Assembly: GCA_018402085.1 (NCBI GenBank)
Contig: JAGYJM010000002.1
Span: 3,053,501-3,117,500, forward strand
DNA length: 64,000 bases
From: Flavobacteriales bacterium
Lineage (GTDB): Bacteria > Bacteroidota > Bacteroidia > Flavobacteriales_D > Sanyastnellaceae
Reading direction: 5' to 3'
The position numbers and the translations under genes are program-made. The notes beneath the pieces are model-generated. The model did no database searches, was not told the origin of the DNA, and saw nothing but the letters and a program-made list of their open reading frames with translations. Shown here piece by piece: positions 33,759-41,557 of the stretch. Numbering within the stretch: the first letter of the stretch is position 1; the number at the start of each line of letters is the position of its first letter.

Positions 33759-35042
33759 ATGGAAGTAGTAAACGCTACAGATCAGAAAAAAGAAGCCTTC
33801 CTCGGCGCCCTGGATGCTGCCTTTCAGCAACCCCTTGCCAGTGCGAAAGGCGCCTTGCTCAATGCCTCACGTGAAACCCTGCGCACCCAACCGGCGCCCA
33901 CTACGCGCACCGAGGCATGGAAGTATACCCGAACCACTCGCATCATCAACCAGGCCTGGAGCCACGCTGTTCCAACCGTTGATGCCGATGCTTTTGCCGT
34001 GAATGACCTTGACGCGTGGCGACTGGTCTTTGTGAACGGTGTTTTTCAGGCTGAGCAAAGCACCTGGCCGGAGGCAGAAGGCCTCACCGTGAAGCCCCTG
34101 CGTGTAGCACTCGAAGCCGGTGAAGTAGAAGGTTTTGGAGAGAAGAGCAATACTCCAGATGAATGGTTCGAAAACCTGAATATGGCCTATGCGTCTGACG
34201 GTGTATTCATCCACCTGGGTAAGAACAAGCAGATCGAAAAACCGATCTACATCCTGCACATCACCGCCGGTGAACAATCTGCAGCATTCAATCGGCACTT
34301 CTTTCATGTGGCGCAGGGCGCGCAATTGAATGTGATTCAGCACAGCGTTGCAGATGCCGATGCCGAAGGCTTTTACAGTGTTGTAACCGAAGGCGCAGTA
34401 GACGCGAATGCCTCGCTGCACATCGACAAAGTGCAAAACGAAGCCGGAAAGGTCTTCCAGCACGCGGTAGAGTGGGTACATCAAGACCGCGACAGTAAAT
34501 TTGACATTCGAACAGTAACACTGCGCGGTCATTGGGTGAGGAACAACCTCAACATTGCCGTAAACGGAGAAAACTGCAGTACCCGTCTTTACGGCACCTA
34601 TATGCCCATTGAAAAAGAGCACCTCGACAACCACACTATGGTGGATCACCGCGTACCGCACTGCGAGTCTGATGAGGTCTACAAAGGAATTGTCAATGAC
34701 AAGGCTACGGGGGTGTTCAACGGCAAAGTGTTTGTGCGCCAGGACGCTCAGAAAACCAACGCTTTTCAGCAAAACGCCAATATCATCCTCACTGATGATG
34801 CGCAGATGTACTCGAAGCCCGAGCTTGAAATCTACGCCGATGATGTGAAGTGCAGCCACGGTTCTACCACCGGGCAATTTGATGAAGAGGCTGTGTTTTA
34901 CCTCCGCGCCCGGGGCTTGAGTGAGCAAAGTGCCCGTGAACTGCTAGTCTATGCCTTCGTGAGTGAAATCATCGAAGCCATTGGCAACGACGCGCTGCGC
35001 AACTATTGCCTTGAGGGCCTCACCAAACGATCACGCGGATGA
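33759..35042 (+). CDS. sufD: Fe-S cluster assembly protein SufD
   Basis: A 427-residue partner of SufB. N-terminal helical region (EAFLGALDAAFQQPLASAKGALLNASRETLR), then the beta-helix core with YILHITAGEQSAAFNRHFFHVAQGAQLNVIQHS and the conserved end DDVKCSHGSTTGQFDEEAVFYLRARGLSEQSARELLVYAFVSEII, where the KCSHG His is a likely iron-site residue. Its stop overlaps the tlyA start by 4 bp (ATGA). Confidence 0.95.
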   Translation: MEVVNATDQKKEAFLGALDAAFQQPLASAKGALLNASRETLRTQPAPTTRTEAWKYTRTTRIINQAWSHAVPTVDADAFAVNDLDAWRLVFVNGVFQAEQSTWPEAEGLTVKPLRVALEAGEVEGFGEKSNTPDEWFENLNMAYASDGVFIHLGKNKQIEKPIYILHITAGEQSAAFNRHFFHVAQGAQLNVIQHSVADADAEGFYSVVTEGAVDANASLHIDKVQNEAGKVFQHAVEWVHQDRDSKFDIRTVTLRGHWVRNNLNIAVNGENCSTRLYGTYMPIEKEHLDNHTMVDHRVPHCESDEVYKGIVNDKATGVFNGKVFVRQDAQKTNAFQQNANIILTDDAQMYSKPELEIYADDVKCSHGSTTGQFDEEAVFYLRARGLSEQSARELLVYAFVSEIIEAIGNDALRNYCLEGLTKRSRG

Positions 35043-35770
35043 CAGAACTCCACCGTCTTGATCAATGGCTTGTGGCCTTGCACCTGGTATCCTCTCGTCA
35101 AAGAGCTGAAGTATTGATCAAAGAAGGAGGAGTTTCCGTCAATGGTCAGATCATCCGCCGCCCGGGTAAAAAGTTCGATGAAACGGCTGAAATCAGCCTG
35201 GTCAAAGAGCCGCTGCAATGGGTTTCACGCGGAGCGTTAAAACTGCACGCTGCCCTCGATCGATTCGGAGTTGATCCATCTGGCATGCGATGCCTTGATG
35301 TAGGTGCCTCCACCGGCGGCTTCACAGAGGTGCTTCTGAAACAAGGGGCTGATTTCATCATTGCGCTTGACACCGGTTCCGGACAACTTGCTGAGACCTT
35401 GCGCAACGATCCGCGCGTTCTAAACCTCGAAAACGTGAATATCCGCTATGCGACGAACGAAGAGGTGGGAGAACCTGTTGATCTGATTGTGGTTGACGTA
35501 TCCTTCATCAGTTTGAAACTGGTTCTTCCGGAGGTTAAGCGGTTTTTGAAAGAGAACGGACAAATTATCGCGCTGGTTAAGCCGCAATTTGAGGTGGGCC
35601 GTGAGCAGCTTGGCAGAAATGGTATCGTACGCAATGTCACCGCCCGGGAGAAAGCATTGGGAGATATTCGCAACCTGGCGAATGAACTCGATCTCCGTGT
35701 GGCCGGGCAAATGGATTCTCCAATCACCGGAGGCGACGGAAACCATGAATACCTTATTCACTTGAAATGA
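35039..35770 (+). CDS. tlyA: TlyA-type rRNA 2'-O-methyltransferase (hemolysin A family)
   Basis: A 243-residue protein with an S4 domain (HRLDQWLVALHLVSSRQRAEVLIKEGGVSVNG, about 4-36) and an FtsJ-like methyltransferase domain: LDVGASTGGFTEVLLKQGA (SAM loop), DLIVVDVSFISLKLVLPEV and IALVKPQFEVGREQLGRNGIVRN. In mycobacteria TlyA adds 2'-O-methyl groups to cytidines of 16S and 23S rRNA; that activity is assumed here. It overlaps sufD and sufS by 4 bp each, so it is embedded in the suf operon, an unusual place. Confidence 0.92.
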   Translation: MTELHRLDQWLVALHLVSSRQRAEVLIKEGGVSVNGQIIRRPGKKFDETAEISLVKEPLQWVSRGALKLHAALDRFGVDPSGMRCLDVGASTGGFTEVLLKQGADFIIALDTGSGQLAETLRNDPRVLNLENVNIRYATNEEVGEPVDLIVVDVSFISLKLVLPEVKRFLKENGQIIALVKPQFEVGREQLGRNGIVRNVTAREKALGDIRNLANELDLRVAGQMDSPITGGDGNHEYLIHLK

Positions 35771-37002
35771 CAGAAAGCATCAGCACATACCCCATTGAGC
35801 GCATTCGCAGCGAGTTTCCGATCCTTCGTCAAGAGGTGCGCGGACGTCCGCTGATCTATTTCGACAATGCTGCCAGCAGTCAAAAGCCCGTGGCGGTAGT
35901 CGAGTCGCTGCGCGAATATTACAATCATTACCACTCAAACATCCATCGCGGCGTGCACCACCTGGCGCAGCTCGCAACCGAAGCTTTTGAGGCTACACGT
36001 GACAAGGTGCAGGCTCACCTCCACGCGAAAGCGCGGGAAGAAGTCATCTTCACCGCGGGCACCACTGACGGTATCAACCTTGTGGCGCAGACATGGGGAC
36101 GAAAAAACATTGGAAAGGGTGATCTGATCGTGATTTCCGGACTGGAGCACCACTCGAACCTGGTGCCCTGGCAGATGCTCGCTGAAGAGAAGGACGCTGC
36201 GATTGCGATCATTCCGGCACTCGAAAACGGTGAGCTCGATCTCGAAACCTATAAGCAGCTACTTGAGCGTCGCCCGAAGCTCGTCACGTTTAATCATGTT
36301 TCAAACAGCCTTGGAACCATTAATCCGGTCGTTGAAATGACGCGCGCCGCGAAAGCGGCGGATGCGATTGTGCTCATTGATGGTGCGCAATCGATTCCAC
36401 ACGTGCAGGTCGACCTGCAGTCCATTGGCTGCGATTTTTATGTGTTCAGCGGACACAAGGCTTATGGTCCTACGGGTACCGGTGTGCTCTGGGGGCGTAA
36501 AGAGCTGCTCGAGAGCATGCCCCCCTGGCGAGGCGGCGGCGAAATGATTGCGGACGTGAGTTATGAGCGCTCAACCTGGAATGAATTGCCTTATAAGTTT
36601 GAAGCCGGCACTCCAAACATCGCAGATGTGGTGGCCCTCGGCGTGGCGATCGACTGGATCAACCGTATTGGTGTAGCAGCCATTGGTGCGCACGAAGCGA
36701 TGCTGACCCAACGCGCAACTGACGGACTCAAGTCGATTTCGGGCATGCGCATCATAGGCGAAGCCAAAGAAAAAGCAGGTGTTGTCTCCTTTCTCATTGG
36801 TGACCAGCACCCGTATGATGTAGGCACCCTTCTTGATCAAATGGGCATTGCCGTCAGAACCGGCCACCACTGCACCCAGCCGCTCATGCACCACTTCGGC
36901 ATTGCAGGAACGGTTCGTGCATCATTTGCGGCCTACAACACTGAACAGGAAGTCGATCAGTTTGTAGCGGCCACCGAAAAGGCCGCCGGGATGTTGGGGT
37001 AA
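35767..37002 (+). CDS. sufS: Cysteine desulfurase SufS
   Basis: A 411-residue PLP enzyme that takes sulfur from cysteine. Landmarks: YFDNAASSQKPVAV, NIHRGVHHLAQ, FTAGTTDGINLVAQTWG, SGLEHHSNLVPWQ, LIDGAQSIPHVQVD, the PLP lysine in SGHKAYGPTGTG (Lys231) and the active-site cysteine in RTGHHCTQPLMHHF (Cys369). The C-terminal RXGxHCxxP class is group II (SufS). Residues about 193-199 (AAKAADA) are encoded by a family A hairpin without changing the usual protein length. Confidence 0.95.
   Translation: MTESISTYPIERIRSEFPILRQEVRGRPLIYFDNAASSQKPVAVVESLREYYNHYHSNIHRGVHHLAQLATEAFEATRDKVQAHLHAKAREEVIFTAGTTDGINLVAQTWGRKNIGKGDLIVISGLEHHSNLVPWQMLAEEKDAAIAIIPALENGELDLETYKQLLERRPKLVTFNHVSNSLGTINPVVEMTRAAKAADAIVLIDGAQSIPHVQVDLQSIGCDFYVFSGHKAYGPTGTGVLWGRKELLESMPPWRGGGEMIADVSYERSTWNELPYKFEAGTPNIADVVALGVAIDWINRIGVAAIGAHEAMLTQRATDGLKSISGMRIIGEAKEKAGVVSFLIGDQHPYDVGTLLDQMGIAVRTGHHCTQPLMHHFGIAGTVRASFAAYNTEQEVDQFVAATEKAAGMLG
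36345..36364 (+). repeat. Family A hairpin inside sufS (sense)
   Basis: CGCCGCGAAAGCGGCGGATG. Coding frame gives AAKAADA. Confidence 0.78.
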
Positions 37003-37057
37003 ACAAGCGAACTTTGCTGAGCGGAGAACTGTTCAGCAACGAAGGAGAAGAAAGACT

Positions 37058-37483
37058 ATGACCATCGCAGAAAAACAACAGGAAGTCATAGAAGAGTTTG
37101 CCCTCTTCGAAGACTGGATGCAGAAATACGAACATATCATCGAGCTAGGTAAAGAACTGCCGCTGATTGACCCTGCGCATAAAAATGACGAACACATCAT
37201 CAAAGGCTGCCAGTCGCGTGTGTGGCTCAATGCCGAGAAGACCGATGAAGGCAAGGTGCATTTCACCGCAGACAGCGACGCCATCATTACCAAGGGCATG
37301 ATTGCTTTGATGATCAGAGTACTTGACGACCAGCCGGCAAAAGATATTGCAGAAGCCGAATTGCACTTCGTGAAAGACATCGGCCTGCACGAGCACCTCT
37401 CGCCCACCCGCAGCAACGGACTCGTTTCAATGATCAAGCAAATGAAGTTTTACGGACTTGCCTTTCACGGCACTGAAGCCTAA
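37058..37483 (+). CDS. sufE: Sulfur acceptor SufE
   Basis: A 141-residue protein that takes the persulfide from SufS and stimulates it. The acceptor cysteine is Cys51 in HIIKGCQSRVWLNAE; FALFEDWMQKYEHIIELGKELP and the C-terminal LSPTRSNGLVSMIKQMKFYGL complete the SufE pattern. It lies 55 bp after sufS and 5 bp before sufT. Confidence 0.95.
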   Translation: MTIAEKQQEVIEEFALFEDWMQKYEHIIELGKELPLIDPAHKNDEHIIKGCQSRVWLNAEKTDEGKVHFTADSDAIITKGMIALMIRVLDDQPAKDIAEAELHFVKDIGLHEHLSPTRSNGLVSMIKQMKFYGLAFHGTEA

Positions 37484-37488
37484 GCACC

Positions 37489-37800
37489 ATGGATAAGAGA
37501 AAACTCGAAAAAGATATCATTGACGTGCTAAAATCGATCTTCGACCCTGAGATCCCGGTTGATATCTATGAACTTGGTCTGATTTACGAAGTCAAACTTG
37601 ATGACAACGCCAACGCGTTCATCTCGATGACCCTAACTTCACCATCTTGTCCGGTCGCTGAGTCGCTTCCCGTTGAGGTCGAGCAGAAAGCGGCTAGCGT
37701 TGAAGGCGTCAACAGTGCTAAGGTTGAGATCACGTTTGAGCCTCCCTGGTCGCAAGACATGATGAGCGAAGAAGCCAAGCTGGAGTTGGGGTTCTTGTAA
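37489..37800 (+). CDS. sufT: SufT/MIP18-type (DUF59) Fe-S maturation factor
   Basis: A 103-residue DUF59 protein: DVLKSIFDPEIPVDIYELGLIYEVKLDD, then MTLTSPSCPVAESLPVEVEQKAASVEGVNSAKVEITFEPPWSQDMMSEEAKLELGFL. The Cys in TSPSCPVA is the conserved DUF59 residue. Such proteins assist late Fe-S delivery and are often the last gene of suf operons, as here. No clear terminator follows; repeat DNA begins at once. Confidence 0.92.
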   Translation: MDKRKLEKDIIDVLKSIFDPEIPVDIYELGLIYEVKLDDNANAFISMTLTSPSCPVAESLPVEVEQKAASVEGVNSAKVEITFEPPWSQDMMSEEAKLELGFL

Positions 37801-37842
37801 AGTCTGACGGGCTGATGGTCTGACGGTCTTAACGGGCTGGGG

Positions 37843-37879
37843 GCTGACTGGCTGACTGGCTGACTGGCTGACTGGCTGA
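37843..37879 (+). repeat. 8-bp tandem repeat GCTGACTG, four copies
   Basis: Perfect units, with a fifth partial copy, just outside the likely left end of the IS110 element. Preceded by GTCTGACGG words (37801-37830). Confidence 0.85.
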
Positions 37880-37944
37880 AATTTACAAAAGCTGCTCCTT
37901 TAGTTTGTGAAACGGTAACTTGAACGAGTTAATCAAAGTTGAAC

Positions 37945-38035
37945 AAGCTTCCGAAAGAGACAGAGTGAATCATTAGCTGCTAAGGCGTTAGGGCCTAAGA
38001 GGGGATTACGAACTCTGTCTCTTTCGAATGGATAG
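37945..38035 (+). ncRNA. Candidate IS110 bridge-RNA-like structure
   Basis: Perfect 15-bp inverted repeat CGAAAGAGACAGAGT (37952-37966) / ACTCTGTCTCTTTCG (38012-38026) with 45 nt between, holding a minor TTAG/CTAA stem. It lies upstream of the transposase, where IS110-group elements encode their bridge RNA. Transcription is not shown. Confidence 0.4.
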
Positions 38036-38120
38036 GCCTAGATAGAAATACAGTCTTGTGAACTATTCAAAGGACTTAGGACACCCCATTCTATTCGGAA
38101 GCATAAATGTACTTACTCAA

Positions 38121-39101
38121 ATGTACTACCTAGGAACAGACATCTCCAAAGAAAAGCTCGATGTAGCTGTAAAAGACGGAGAAGGCAACGTAGTAGAACT
38201 GGTGGTTATCACCAACAAACCAGCGCATATCAAGAAGTGGCTGAAGAGCTTCCTTAAGCAGTATGACTGCACTGTGGAAGACCTGGTGATCTGTTGTGAG
38301 AACACCGGTATCTATGGCAAACCTCTTGAGACAGCTTGTACAGAATTTGGCATAGCGCTTTGGGTGGAGCATGCTTACAGAATCAACAAAGCCAGTCATG
38401 ACTTGCGCGGCAAGTCAGATGCTCAGGATGCTGTTCGTATTGCTGACTACTGCTTGCGCTACAAAGATCGCTTCCAGCCCTTCAGCCCAGTTGGCGAGGA
38501 AGTTGAAGAGTTGCAAGAGCTCAATGGTGTTCGTGACGATCTGATGAAGCGCAAAAGTCAACTGATGAACCAGCTTAGAGAAGCAAAAGAGTTCGCTCCT
38601 AAACGCTACAAGATCTTGAAGAGGCACTTGGGTCCGATGATCAAAATGGCTGAACGTGAGCTGAAGAAGGTCAATGAGGAAATCAAAGCACTCATCGAAG
38701 CCAATGACCAACTCAACAAGAATGTCAAACTCATCTGTTCAGTACCAGGGGTTGGACTTCAAAATGCCATCGCCATCATCGTTGCTACAGACAACTTCAC
38801 GCGCTTCAAATCGGCCAAGCACCTTGCCTGCTATGCAGGTGTGGTTCCCTTCCCAAATCAATCAGGAAAACTCATCAAGCGCGATCGGGTATCGAGACAC
38901 TCTAACAGAAATCTCAAACGACTACTTCACATGGCAGCTATGGCGATGATCCGTTGTGACGATGAAATCAGAGCATACTTCGAACGTAAAGTCGGGCAAG
39001 GAAAACACAAAATGGCCGTCATTAATGCAGTCCGAAACAAAATCGTTCACCGAATCTGGGCAGTGGTGCAACGCCAAGAACCCTACGTGAAAACGACCTG
39101 A
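38121..39101 (+). CDS. IS110-family transposase (DEDD, Transposase_20)
   Basis: A 326-residue transposase from the ATG at 38121 (MYYLGTDISKEKLDVAV), which places the first catalytic Asp correctly; an ATG-less extension to 38058 is possible. The RuvC-like half carries ENTGIYGKPLE and DLRGKSDAQDAVRIADY; the C-terminal half carries SVPGVGLQNAIAIIVATDNFTRFKSAKHLACYAGVVPFPNQSGK and SRHSNRNLKRLLHMAAMAM with the likely nucleophilic Ser. No frameshift or stop, so probably functional. These enzymes recombine DNA under guidance of a bridge RNA. Confidence 0.92.
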   Translation: MYYLGTDISKEKLDVAVKDGEGNVVELVVITNKPAHIKKWLKSFLKQYDCTVEDLVICCENTGIYGKPLETACTEFGIALWVEHAYRINKASHDLRGKSDAQDAVRIADYCLRYKDRFQPFSPVGEEVEELQELNGVRDDLMKRKSQLMNQLREAKEFAPKRYKILKRHLGPMIKMAERELKKVNEEIKALIEANDQLNKNVKLICSVPGVGLQNAIAIIVATDNFTRFKSAKHLACYAGVVPFPNQSGKLIKRDRVSRHSNRNLKRLLHMAAMAMIRCDDEIRAYFERKVGQGKHKMAVINAVRNKIVHRIWAVVQRQEPYVKTT

Positions 39102-39126
39102 AAAACTTGTTTTCAAACATAGAAAT

Positions 39127-39173
39127 CCCCTCCCCGAGGGGAGCTGTCCCGCATTTGCGGGACTGAGGGGTGC
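39127..39173 (-). repeat. Family B hairpin, left flank of the DUF559 cassette (reverse)
   Basis: On the minus strand ACCCCTCAGTCCCGC, loop AAAT, GCGGGACAGCTCCCCTCGG, ending GGAGGGG. Perfect 7-bp central stem. Confidence 0.82.
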
Positions 39174-39177
39174 GTCT

Positions 39178-39552
39178 TCACAACATCTTTTTTTCTAATT
39201 CCTTCTCAATCGCCTTAAGAATTGAACTTGGTGACTCCCATACCATTCGGTTTTCAAAACGTAGCACCTTTAGTCCTCGCCTCTCCAGATAATCATCGCG
39301 CGCCTCGTCAGTTAAGGCTTGTTCTCCCTTAATGTGCCCATTACCATCAAGTTCAATCACGAGGTTTAATGACGCACAATAAAAGTCAACTACAAACGGT
39401 CCAAATCCGTGCTGCCTTCGGAACTTCAATCCAAATGTTTTCTTGCCTTTTAAATATTTCCATAGCTCGCGTTCAGCCGGTGTTGCATCATTCCTAAGGT
39501 GTTGACGAAAAGACTTTTGAATATTTCGATTGGTATTGCGATAAGATGACAT
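39178..39552 (-). CDS. DUF559 (Vsr-like) endonuclease-domain protein
   Basis: A 124-residue PD-(D/E)xK nuclease-fold protein: LRNDATPAERELWKYLKGKKTFGLKFRRQHGFGPFVVDFYCASLNLVIELDGNGH, with the catalytic-type Asp in VVDFYC and Glu in VIELDG, then LKVLRFENRMVWESPSSIL, the classical DUF559 ending. It is a complete gene. DUF559 proteins are related to Vsr nucleases and have no settled function. Inverted family B hairpins lie 4 bp downstream of its stop and 26 bp upstream of its start, so gene and repeats look like one unit. Confidence 0.9.
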   Translation of the reverse strand: MSSYRNTNRNIQKSFRQHLRNDATPAERELWKYLKGKKTFGLKFRRQHGFGPFVVDFYCASLNLVIELDGNGHIKGEQALTDEARDDYLERRGLKVLRFENRMVWESPSSILKAIEKELEKKML

Positions 39553-39578
39553 ATTAGATAGAATTATACTGTTCTCAC

Positions 39579-39633
39579 ACCCCTCAGATCACCGCACGGC
39601 GGTGATCAGCTCCCCTCAAGGAGGGGAGCAACC
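39579..39633 (+). repeat. Family B hairpin, right flank of the DUF559 cassette (forward)
   Basis: ACCCCTCA, stem GATCACCG / CGGTGATC around CACG, CAGCTCCCCTC, AAG, GAGGGGAGCAACC. The outer CTCCCCTC / GAGGGGAG forms a second stem. Confidence 0.82.
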
Positions 39634-39748
39634 TGAACTTCATAGCCCCAATTTGTCCAAAAGTCTAATGCATTAAACGAACATTTTACCATCGTTCCCC
39701 TTTACTTTGTAGATGAGCTACATCATACCGTTAGACCATTAGACTTTT

Positions 39749-40897
39749 ATGAAAAACATCGCCATCCTCGGAAGTACCGGCTCCATCGGCACTCAGGCCC
39801 TTGACGTCATTGAAGAGCAACACGAACACTTTCAGGTGGAGGTGCTCACTGCGGCCAACAACTGCGACCTGCTTATTGAGCAAGCATTGAAGTTCAAGCC
39901 CAACGCTGTCGTCATCTGCAACGAAGATCACTTCGATAAGGTGCGCGATGCGCTGTGGCAGCATGACATCAAGGTCTACGCAGGTCAAGAAGCCCTCTCG
40001 CAGGTAGTGGAGATGGAAGAAATCGACATCGTGCTGACTGCGCTCGTAGGCTTCGCCGGACTCAAGCCCACCATGGCTGCCATTCGCGCCGGCAAGCACA
40101 TCGCGCTGGCGAACAAAGAAACGCTGGTAGTGGCAGGCGAGATCGTCACCAAAGCTGCGCAAGAAGCGGGTGTCAACATCTATCCGGTCGATTCTGAACA
40201 CTCAGCGATTTTCCAGTGCATGGCGGGCGAATGGTCGAATCCGATTGAGAAGATTTACCTGACGGCTTCAGGCGGACCTTTCCGCGGTAAAACGCGGGAT
40301 GAACTGGCGCGCGTGACCAAGGCTCAAGCTCTCAAACACCCGAACTGGGATATGGGCGCGAAGATCACCATCGACTCGGCCAGTATGATGAACAAAGGGC
40401 TCGAGGTAATCGAAGCCAAGTGGCTGTTCAACCTCAAGAACGAGCAAATCGATGTGGTTGTCCACCCACAATCGATCATTCACAGCGTCGTACAGTTCGA
40501 AGACGGCTCGATGAAGGCTCAGATGGGACTTCCTGACATGAAGTTGCCGATTCAGTACGCTTTGGCATATCCGCAACGCCTCAAGGCGAGCTTTCCGCGC
40601 TTCAACTTTGCAGACTATGCCGCACTCCATTTCGAGGCGCCTGACCTGAAGACCTTCCGCAACTTGCAGCTCGCCTTTGACGCGCTTGAAAAAGGAGGCA
40701 ACGCCCCGTGTGTGCTCAATGCAGCTAACGAAGTGGCCGTCGCGGCCTTCCTCAACGACGAAGTCGGCTTTCTTGAAATGAGTGACCTCATTGAGCGTAC
40801 CCTGCAGGAGGTCACTTTCATCACCAACCCAACTCTTGAGCAGCTCTTTGAGAGCGATACGGCCGCCCGCGAAGCCTCGCAGCGGTTGATGGTGTGA
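39749..40897 (+). CDS. dxr: 1-deoxy-D-xylulose 5-phosphate reductoisomerase
   Basis: A 382-residue enzyme of the MEP isoprenoid pathway that turns DXP into MEP with NADPH. Motifs: ILGSTGSIGTQALDVI (NADPH loop), ALANKETLVVAG, VDSEHSAIFQC (metal/substrate), LTASGGPFRGKTRDEL, HPNWDMGAKITIDSASMMNKGLEVIEA and HPQSIIHSVVQFEDGS, with NAANEVAVAAFL near the end. Complete length. A possible TACTTTG box lies 45 bp upstream. It shows that this organism makes isoprenoids by the MEP route. Confidence 0.96.
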   Translation: MKNIAILGSTGSIGTQALDVIEEQHEHFQVEVLTAANNCDLLIEQALKFKPNAVVICNEDHFDKVRDALWQHDIKVYAGQEALSQVVEMEEIDIVLTALVGFAGLKPTMAAIRAGKHIALANKETLVVAGEIVTKAAQEAGVNIYPVDSEHSAIFQCMAGEWSNPIEKIYLTASGGPFRGKTRDELARVTKAQALKHPNWDMGAKITIDSASMMNKGLEVIEAKWLFNLKNEQIDVVVHPQSIIHSVVQFEDGSMKAQMGLPDMKLPIQYALAYPQRLKASFPRFNFADYAALHFEAPDLKTFRNLQLAFDALEKGGNAPCVLNAANEVAVAAFLNDEVGFLEMSDLIERTLQEVTFITNPTLEQLFESDTAAREASQRLMV

Positions 40898-40983
40898 TCC
40901 CACACTCCGCCCCGGTCTACACCCCGGAAGAGCCGAAAGCAGCCTTCGCAGTCAATACTTTTGTTGTCATTATAACGATGCCC

Positions 40984-41099
40984 GACAATACATCTATTGT
41001 CTTTTGGTGACTGAATGTCAATATTTCTATTGTCAAAACCCTCACCTGAGACAATAATTCTATTGTCATTTGACTATATTTGACAATATATCTATTGTC
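40984..41099 (+). promoter_or_regulatory. Array of four palindromic operators before the mobile mystery pair
   Basis: Four 18-bp sites of the form GACAATANNTCTATTGTC: 40984-41001, 41017-41034, 41050-41067 and 41082-41099. Spacing from site to site is 33, 33 and 32 bp, about three helical turns. The last overlaps the -7 box end and stops 2 nt before the ATG. Confidence 0.85.
41075..41082 (+). promoter_or_regulatory. -7 box TATATTTG of the mobile mystery operon
   Basis: Exact TAnnTTTG match lying between operator 3 and operator 4, 19 nt before the ATG. Confidence 0.55.
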
Positions 41100-41101
41100 T
41101 T

Positions 41102-41557
41102 ATGAACAAGCGTCTGGCGATACAGCAACTTGACAAGCGTTTCTCAAAACTCCCCGATGCCGCGCTGGCTGACCCTCCGTTTGGGGGTTGGGTACGAGCA
41201 ATCAGAACAGCACTTGGCATGACCCAGGAACAACTGGCCGCGCGCATGCAAGTTAAAAAGCAACGCATCCAGCGCATCGAAGAACAAGAGCAGGAGGGTA
41301 CACTCAAAGTAGATACGCTGCGTAGGGTGGCGAACGCCTTAGATATGCAGCTATACTATGGTCTCATTCCCAAAGATGGATCTCTTGAACAAATGATTCA
41401 GCGGCGCGCGCACGAGCTCGCTCGTGAAATTGTGGCGCGTTCTTCACAAACCATGGCACTAGAAGACCAGGCCAATAGTCGTGAACGCATTGAACAAGCC
41501 ATTGACGAACGGACTGAAAAAATCGTCAAAGACTTACCTCAAGCGCTATGGGATTAG
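41102..41557 (+). CDS. Mobile mystery protein A (HTH regulator/antidote)
   Basis: A 151-residue DNA-binding protein. The XRE-type helix-turn-helix reads WVRAIRTALGMTQEQLAARMQVKKQRIQRIEEQE (about 30-63), and the opening LDKRFSKLPDAALADPPFGGWVRAIR plus the RVANALDMQLYYGLIPK segment match the mobile mystery protein A family, which always occurs with a Fic-domain partner, often on mobile DNA. Here the partner follows with a 10-bp overlap. The palindromes upstream are its likely targets, so self-repression is inferred. Confidence 0.9.
   Translation: MNKRLAIQQLDKRFSKLPDAALADPPFGGWVRAIRTALGMTQEQLAARMQVKKQRIQRIEEQEQEGTLKVDTLRRVANALDMQLYYGLIPKDGSLEQMIQRRAHELAREIVARSSQTMALEDQANSRERIEQAIDERTEKIVKDLPQALWD

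Larger units (their letters stand above)
37883..39117 (+). mobile_element. IS110-family insertion sequence (ends approximate)
   Basis: Intact DEDD transposase with non-coding ends. IS110 elements lack inverted repeats and make no or very short target duplications, so the ends are estimated from where repeat DNA stops: after the GCTGACTG array on the left and before the family B hairpin on the right. Confidence 0.7.

Noticed and set aside
36571-36894. Antisense open frame within sufS
   Set aside because: Shadow of a GC-rich coding sequence with no independent start signal or recognised domain.
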